A stretch of 64,000 bases of DNA from positions 806,001-870,000 of the forward strand of contig NC_010424.1 in assembly GCF_000018425.1 (NCBI RefSeq). Reading direction: 5' to 3'. Made by a program: the position numbers and the translations under genes. Position 1 is the stretch's first letter; the number at the start of each line of letters is the position of its first letter. The stretch is from Candidatus Desulforudis audaxviator MP104C (lineage in GTDB: Bacteria > Bacillota > Desulfotomaculia > Desulfotomaculales > Desulforudaceae). Shown in pieces: positions 59,577 to 64,000 of this stretch. The notes beneath the pieces were generated by a model. It ran no database searches and had not been told where the DNA came from. It saw nothing but the letters and a program-made list of their open reading frames with translations.

Positions 59577-61199
59577 ATGTCCGGAGTGGCGATCATCTAC
59601 ATTAGAGTTTCAACTGAAGAGCAGTCCAGGAAGGGCTACTCGCTGCCGGATCAGCTGGAGAAATGTACTCAGAAGGCGGAGGAGATGGGTGCGTGTGACG
59701 CTGTTTTGTGCACCGACTACGCGGAGACCGCGGCCTATCTTGACCGCCCGGGGCTCCAGCGCGCCCTGGAGCTGGTGGCCACCGGGAGGTACGCTTATTT
59801 CATTGCTCTTGACGTCGACCGGCTCGCCCGCGATCTGGGGGATCAGCTTTACGTCACCGAGGAAATAGAAAAACGGGCCAGGGTGGAGTTTGTGACTCAT
59901 CGCCGGGGCGATCCCGGCAATCCGGAGGATACGCTTTTCTACCATATTAAAGGCGCTTTCAGCCAGTACGAGCGGGCGAAGACGCGCCAGAGGACAATCG
60001 CCGGAGCGCGCCAAAAGGCGAAAAGCGGCAGGATTGTGCGGCCCGGGTGTTACCCTGGGCACCCTGGACCTTACGGGTACAGATACAACAAGGACCCCCA
60101 GAACCCGGAGTTCAGTATTGTGGAGGAAGAGGCCGCGGTGGTCAGGAAGATTTACCGTTGGGTGCTTGACGAAGGCTTGGGCTTGCAGGCCATCGCTGCG
60201 CGGTTGAACCAGGAAAAAGTTCCGCCGCCTCGGGGGGTGAAGTGGTACACCAGCATGGTTGGGAGAATCCTGACCAAAGAGCTTTACTACGGCGAGTTCC
60301 ACAACTTCAAGTGGCGCACGGTCACGGTGGAGGGGCGCACCCCGTCGGGGCGAAGGCGTACCAGGTATTTGACGCGCCCGGTGGAAGAGCGCATACCGGT
60401 TAAAGTGCCGCCCATCGTCAGCAGGGAAGAGTGGAAGAGGGTTCAAGAAATAAGGCGGCAAAACGGCTTGAGGGTTAGGAAGGGCAGGAAGCACCAGTAT
60501 CTTCTCGTGGGGCACATCCGGTGCGGCGAGTGCGGCCGGTCCTACAATTCTGAGCCCCACGGCACCGGTCTGCGGTACAGGTGTATAGGTACCAGGAAGC
60601 AGATGTCTTCGACGCCCTGCACGAATCGTTCCTGGCCCGTGCATAGCAATTCAAGAACCCCTGGTCTTGACGACGTGATCTGGGATGAAATATCAAAACG
60701 CCTTAAGGATGCGTCTTTGATCGAGAAGGAATTGGCCGGAAAGCGCAGGTTTCCCGACGCCGCGGTGCGGGATAAGCTGGAGAAAGAGCTGCAGGAGCTT
60801 GAGCTTCATTTGAGCGAACTCCGCCGGCATCGCGAGTCTCTTTTCGAGATGCGCTTGGAAAATGTTCTTTCCGAGAAGGAATTCAGGTTCAGGCTGTTGA
60901 AGGTAAATGACAAAGTTAACATTATTCAGCAGAAATTGGACGAAGCGCGCCGAAAGCTGTCGGTGATGGGTCCGGTGAAGATGCCCGACTTTCATGCGTT
61001 GCAAAAGGCTTATATTGCGAAGGTAGAGAATGCCGACTTTGATCTTAAGCGTGAGATCATCGGAAAACTCAATATCAGCGCGAAGGTTTACCGCCGGCGG
61101 GTGGAGATCTTCTGGCCGTTTAGCTGCACGCAAAAAGTGGACAATCTCACCCACAATCGAGATTGTCGGGCTCCCGGGAGGTGCCGTCCGCGAAAGTAA
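59577..61199 (+). CDS. Large serine recombinase (element integrase)
   Basis: A 540-residue site-specific recombinase. The resolvase domain begins [20 protein letters not shown] with the nucleophilic Ser12 and has [13 protein letters not shown]; the recombinase domain follows ([27 protein letters not shown]), then a zinc ribbon ([16 protein letters not shown], then YRC and CTN, about residues 315-350) and a long coiled coil (about 395-465). Enzymes of this kind insert and excise large elements. ATG start with CAGGGGGGAT. Its last 17 or so codons overlap the yifB reading frame downstream, so the present C-terminus spans the integration junction and would change on excision. Confidence 0.92.
   Translation: MSGVAIIYIRVSTEEQSRKGYSLPDQLEKCTQKAEEMGACDAVLCTDYAETAAYLDRPGLQRALELVATGRYAYFIALDVDRLARDLGDQLYVTEEIEKRARVEFVTHRRGDPGNPEDTLFYHIKGAFSQYERAKTRQRTIAGARQKAKSGRIVRPGCYPGHPGPYGYRYNKDPQNPEFSIVEEEAAVVRKIYRWVLDEGLGLQAIAARLNQEKVPPPRGVKWYTSMVGRILTKELYYGEFHNFKWRTVTVEGRTPSGRRRTRYLTRPVEERIPVKVPPIVSREEWKRVQEIRRQNGLRVRKGRKHQYLLVGHIRCGECGRSYNSEPHGTGLRYRCIGTRKQMSSTPCTNRSWPVHSNSRTPGLDDVIWDEISKRLKDASLIEKELAGKRRFPDAAVRDKLEKELQELELHLSELRRHRESLFEMRLENVLSEKEFRFRLLKVNDKVNIIQQKLDEARRKLSVMGPVKMPDFHALQKAYIAKVENADFDLKREIIGKLNISAKVYRRRVEIFWPFSCTQKVDNLTHNRDCRAPGRCRPRK
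61138..61165. other. Probable right attachment junction (attR) inside yifB
   Basis: Here the element DNA ending the recombinase gene gives way to yifB coding sequence (first recognisable codons CCCACAATCGAGATTGTC from 61150). ACAATC and GATTGT occur as a small inverted repeat around ATCGAGAT. The exact crossover dinucleotide cannot be set without attL or the empty site, neither of which is in the window. Confidence 0.6.
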
Positions 61200-62595
61200 G
61201 GACCGGGTCCGGGCCGCAATTCGGAACGCCGGCTACGAGTTTCCCCCGCGGAAGATTACCGTGAACCTGGCTCCCGCTGATTTGCGCAAGGAAGGGCCGG
61301 CCTACGACTTGCCAATCGCCCTGGGCGTGCTGGTCGGGAGCGAACAGGTGCCGGCTGGGCTGGACGCCGGCTTCGTGTTTTTGGGGGAACTTTCCCTGGA
61401 CGGCAGCATCCGGGGAGTGCACGGCGTTCTCCCCGCGGTGTTGGCGGCTGTCAACGCCGGATTCAGGCGGCTGATCGTGCCCGAAGCCAACGCGGGAGAG
61501 GCCGCGCTGGTAGATAAGGCCGAGGTTTTTCCGGTCCGGGACATCGGGCAGGTGCTACGCTTTCTGGCTGGAGAGGAGGAGATCGCCCCGTTTCAAGTGA
61601 ATCTGGAGGCTCTGTTGAAGGTACCGCCTGACAGGCATCCGGATTTTGCCGAGGTCAAGGGTCAGCCCACCGCCAAGCGGGCCTTGGAGGTGGCGGCCGC
61701 GGGTGGACACAATGTTCTGATGTTGGGCAGTCCCGGTTCGGGGAAGACGATGCTAGCCCGTTGTCTGCCCGGCATCCTGCCGGACATGGATTTCGCCGAA
61801 GCCCTCGAAGTAACCATGCTGTACAGCCTGTCCGGCTTGCTGGAACCGGGAGAGGTGCTGATCACCCGCAGGCCGTTTCGGGCTCCACACCACACCACCT
61901 CACCCGTGGCGATGGTCGGCGGGGGGCGGACGCCGCGGCCCGGAGAAATCAGCCTTGCGCACCAGGGCGTGCTTTTCCTCGACGAGTTTCCGGAGTTCAA
62001 GCGCGAAGCTCTGGAGGCGCTGCGCCAACCCCTGGAGGACGGCGCAATCACGGTGTCCCGCGTCGCCGGTTCCTGTTCCTTTCCGGCCCGCATCATGCTG
62101 GTGGCGGCGATGAACCCGTGCCCCTGCGGTTTTTTCGGTGACACCCGGAAGGAGTGCGCTTGTACGCCCCACCAAATCCAGCGCTACATCGGCCGCATTT
62201 CCGGGCCCCTCCTGGACCGGATGGATATCCAACTGGAAATCCCACGCCTCGAATTTCAAGAACTCACCGCGGAGACCGGGGTTGCGGAATCACCCCGGAT
62301 CAGGGAAAGGGTTGAAGCGGCCCGGGAGATTCAGCGTGCCCGTTTCTCCGGCCCAGCCCGCTGCAACGCCCGGATGACAGTGCGGGAGCTCCGCCGGCAC
62401 TGCCGTTTGACACGGGAAGCCAGGGAGCTGTTCGGGCAGGCGTTCCGCATGCTGGAACTGAGTGCGCGGGCCCACGACCGCATTCTCAGGGTGGCGCGCA
62501 CCATCGCCGATCTGGACGGTGCGGAGACCATCGACAGCCGGCATATCGGGGAAGCTGTTCAGTACCGTTCTCTGGACCGGAAATACTGGCGCTAG
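61150..62595 (+). CDS. yifB: YifB/ComM-family AAA+ ATPase, 5' end displaced
   Basis: About 481 residues of a Mg-chelatase-like protein. The first native residues are [20 protein letters not shown], then [20 protein letters not shown], Walker [34 protein letters not shown], Walker [12 protein letters not shown] and [13 protein letters not shown]. Normal YifB begins some 25-30 residues earlier (MLAKVYS...VEVD-type sequence); those are missing, with recombinase sequence in their place. ComM relatives promote branch migration in natural transformation. The gene is split by element insertion; whether an internal or element-derived start (frame open to 61030) still allows expression is unknown. Confidence 0.88.
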   Translation, partial: PTIEIVGLPGGAVRESKDRVRAAIRNAGYEFPPRKITVNLAPADLRKEGPAYDLPIALGVLVGSEQVPAGLDAGFVFLGELSLDGSIRGVHGVLPAVLAAVNAGFRRLIVPEANAGEAALVDKAEVFPVRDIGQVLRFLAGEEEIAPFQVNLEALLKVPPDRHPDFAEVKGQPTAKRALEVAAAGGHNVLMLGSPGSGKTMLARCLPGILPDMDFAEALEVTMLYSLSGLLEPGEVLITRRPFRAPHHTTSPVAMVGGGRTPRPGEISLAHQGVLFLDEFPEFKREALEALRQPLEDGAITVSRVAGSCSFPARIMLVAAMNPCPCGFFGDTRKECACTPHQIQRYIGRISGPLLDRMDIQLEIPRLEFQELTAETGVAESPRIRERVEAAREIQRARFSGPARCNARMTVRELRRHCRLTREARELFGQAFRMLELSARAHDRILRVARTIADLDGAETIDSRHIGEAVQYRSLDRKYWR

Positions 62596-62725
62596 GTTCT
62601 TGGGTATTATTGGCGCATAGTGATTTGATAAAGTTGGCGTGCTACTGGCAGGGGCGCTTGTCGGTCACGGTGGATTTTCACAATCCGAATCGGTTTTTGC
62701 ATATCCCGGAAAGGTAAGGAATAAG

Positions 62726-63112
62726 ATGGGGGTAAAGGTGATGGGTGAGAAGGAAGCAAGGCCGGCCCATTTTCCGGAACCGACAAGAAGGGGAGAGATC
62801 ACCCTGAGACTGTCGGAATTTGAGTTCCCGCCCATGCAGGACATACTCCTGGTGGGGAAAAGAGCGCCGATCGGTCCGGAAGCCGTAAGGAGAATGGTGG
62901 ATGCGCTGTCGCCGGAGCAGTATGACATCGTCCGCCTGGAGCATTCGCTGTTCGAGGCCGTGGTCGTAAAGAAATCTCTGCTCAGGCTCCTTCCCAGGGA
63001 GAGACTCTTGCCGATCATCCTGGAAGAAGGGGAGAGGGTGGCAACCGAAAACACTATTGTCAAAGTCCAGGCCAACATTGTCATTCATGTGTCCCGGGCG
63101 GTGGAGCTTTGA
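62726..63112 (+). CDS. Conserved hypothetical protein
   Basis: A 128-residue soluble protein, MGVKVMGEKEARPAHFPEP onward, with a strand-rich middle (GEITLRLSEFEFPPMQDILL) and two helical pieces (RRMVDALSPEQYDIVRLEHS, LLRLLPRERLLPIILEEGE). I recognise no catalytic motif or membrane segment. The ATG follows AAGGTAAGGA; an upstream frame to 62639 looks spurious. Its stop overlaps the next start (TGATG), so it is coupled with a CBS-GGDEF protein and may take part in the same signalling. Confidence 0.7.
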   Translation: MGVKVMGEKEARPAHFPEPTRRGEITLRLSEFEFPPMQDILLVGKRAPIGPEAVRRMVDALSPEQYDIVRLEHSLFEAVVVKKSLLRLLPRERLLPIILEEGERVATENTIVKVQANIVIHVSRAVEL

Positions 63113-63975
63113 TGCGCGTGCAGGACATAATGAGTCAGTCGCTGGTGACCGTTTCGTCTGACCGGTCCGTCCGGGCAGCTATCGAGTTGATGCACCGGAT
63201 GAGAATCGGGAGTCTGCCGGTTGTGGATGACGGGTGGCTTGTCGGCATCGTAACTTCCCGGGACGTGAGAGGTGCCCACCCCAACCGGCTGGTGGCCGAT
63301 GTCATGAGGGTTGATGTAGTGACCGTTTCAGCGGAGAGTTCCCTTTGGGAAGCGAAGGAACTCTTGGAGCGACACGGTATCGAGCGCCTGGTTGTGGTGG
63401 AGCGGGATTCCCCGGTGGGCATCGTGACGAAGTCACGCCTTTATGCCGAAATCGGCAAACACGTTGACGGCCTGACAGGTCTCGAGCGGGCGGAGTTTTT
63501 GCAAAGAAAAGCGGCAGAGCTGCTCAAGCAAGACCAAGAGATCGCCGTCATTTTTCTTGACCTTGATGACTTTGGGGTTATCGATAAAGAGTATGGCCAT
63601 GTGTTCGGTGATGAAATCCTGATGCTGGTGGCGAAGACCTTGAAGGAATTGCTAGCAGACGAGGGGGAGTGCCTCTGCCGTTACGCAGGCGACGAGTTCG
63701 CGGTGGTAACCACTGCGCCCCTGGACGAGGCAAAACAGCTCGCGCTGCGCATGGTCACCGCCCTCAGGACAAAAAATTGGCCGCGAGGCGTTAAGGTGAC
63801 GGGGTCCGCCGGTGTGGCCGGTGGACGGCGACAGCTTGGGCGCCAGACAGGGAATGAAATCCACACCGTAAGCGACCTGATCAACATGGCCAGCCTTGCC
63901 TCCACAGCTGCGAAGAAAGACAAAAAACAGGTAGTCGTGGCCGGGAAGGTGGAGCTTACCGAAGAGGTCCCCTGA
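63112..63975 (+). CDS. CBS-domain GGDEF protein
   Basis: A 287-residue signalling protein: two CBS domains (about residues 1-115; MRVQDIMSQSLVTVS, GSLPVVDDGWLVGIVTSRD, VADVMRVDVVTVS, ERLVVVERDSPVGIVTKS) and a GGDEF domain (about 140-270) with AVIFLDLDDFGVI and CRYAGDEFAVVT. AGDEF is a permitted form of the active site, so it could make cyclic di-GMP, with the CBS pair sensing adenine nucleotides. The helix after DLDDF retains the usual layout (YGHVFGDEIL). Cytoplasmic; translationally coupled with the preceding gene. Confidence 0.88.
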   Translation: MRVQDIMSQSLVTVSSDRSVRAAIELMHRMRIGSLPVVDDGWLVGIVTSRDVRGAHPNRLVADVMRVDVVTVSAESSLWEAKELLERHGIERLVVVERDSPVGIVTKSRLYAEIGKHVDGLTGLERAEFLQRKAAELLKQDQEIAVIFLDLDDFGVIDKEYGHVFGDEILMLVAKTLKELLADEGECLCRYAGDEFAVVTTAPLDEAKQLALRMVTALRTKNWPRGVKVTGSAGVAGGRRQLGRQTGNEIHTVSDLINMASLASTAAKKDKKQVVVAGKVELTEEVP

Positions 63976-64000
63976 GACTGCACGAGAGCCGGTTTTGCTC

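Noticed and set aside
59610-60644. A 344-codon minus-strand frame opposite the serine recombinase
   Set aside because: Antisense shadow of a well-supported gene; Pro/Arg-rich without motif.

Overview
The window looks like chromosome of a G+C-rich, anaerobic, probably thermophilic Gram-positive (Clostridia/Desulfotomaculum-like; inferred from an S-layer-homology protein, a Crp/Fnr regulator, flavin/Fe-S redox modules related to sulfate reduction, TTG/GTG starts with strong G-rich ribosome sites, and IS families common in that group). Almost everything between about 5.7 and 61.2 kb is accessory DNA: layered insertion sequences, defence genes and a conjugative-type element.

Left part (1-19 kb). 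A partial XRE regulator is followed by two exported surface proteins (444-5633), the second anchored by three SLH repeats. A complete ISLre2 element with a visible 9-bp target duplication (5733-7304) sits in older IS481- and IS66-type debris. A Crp/Fnr regulator (8100-8753) is separated from its likely terminator (12640-12680) by an antisense, IIC-like group II intron that has itself been torn apart by a TnpB (IS200/IS605-type) element and an IS3 remnant. Then comes a tight operon: a DASS/SLC13 anion transporter, an AprA-like flavoprotein, an AprB-like ferredoxin, a QmoB/HdrA-like flavoprotein with ferredoxin and MvhD domains, and an HdrC-like Fe-S protein. This resembles the APS-reductase/Qmo module of sulfate reducers, but with reversed A-B order, a shorter A subunit and no Sat, Dsr, QmoA or HdrB.

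Middle part (19-45 kb). After an IS1182 element lie a GIY-YIG-like nuclease, a thermonuclease lipoprotein and a tyrosine recombinase. Next is a minus-strand cassette (DUF6602-like, DUF262/GmrSD-like, and a 1227-aa protein of unknown family ending in a PD-(D/E)XK nuclease), which I consider a candidate defence system. Divergent from it is a type 4 BREX locus (brxP, brxC, a helical protein, pglZ, brxL) with a decayed second DUF4007 copy between brxP and brxC. A protein with sigma-1.1-like repeats, a deletion derivative of IS21 and a helicase/nuclease relic follow.

Right part (44.5-61.2 kb). A cyclotransferase-fold protein and an RNase-J-like beta-CASP protein precede a conjugative/plasmid-like module: ParM/ParR-like remnants with DnaA-box repeats, a short NusG paralogue, an IscB-type protein with a structured upstream RNA, a RusA-like protein, a replication-relaxation-like protein, a VirD4/TraG coupling protein, an MrfA-type helicase truncated by a second ISLre2 copy, a RecD2 helicase and a large serine recombinase. 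Several genes here have an intrinsic-terminator hairpin and split U-tract directly before their ribosome site; together with the NusG paralogue this suggests processive antitermination. The recombinase gene abuts, and reads into, a yifB/comM gene lacking its 5' end, so that gene is the likely integration target (right junction about 61.15 kb; left junction not seen). Beyond it, ordinary chromosome resumes with a small conserved protein and a CBS-GGDEF protein.
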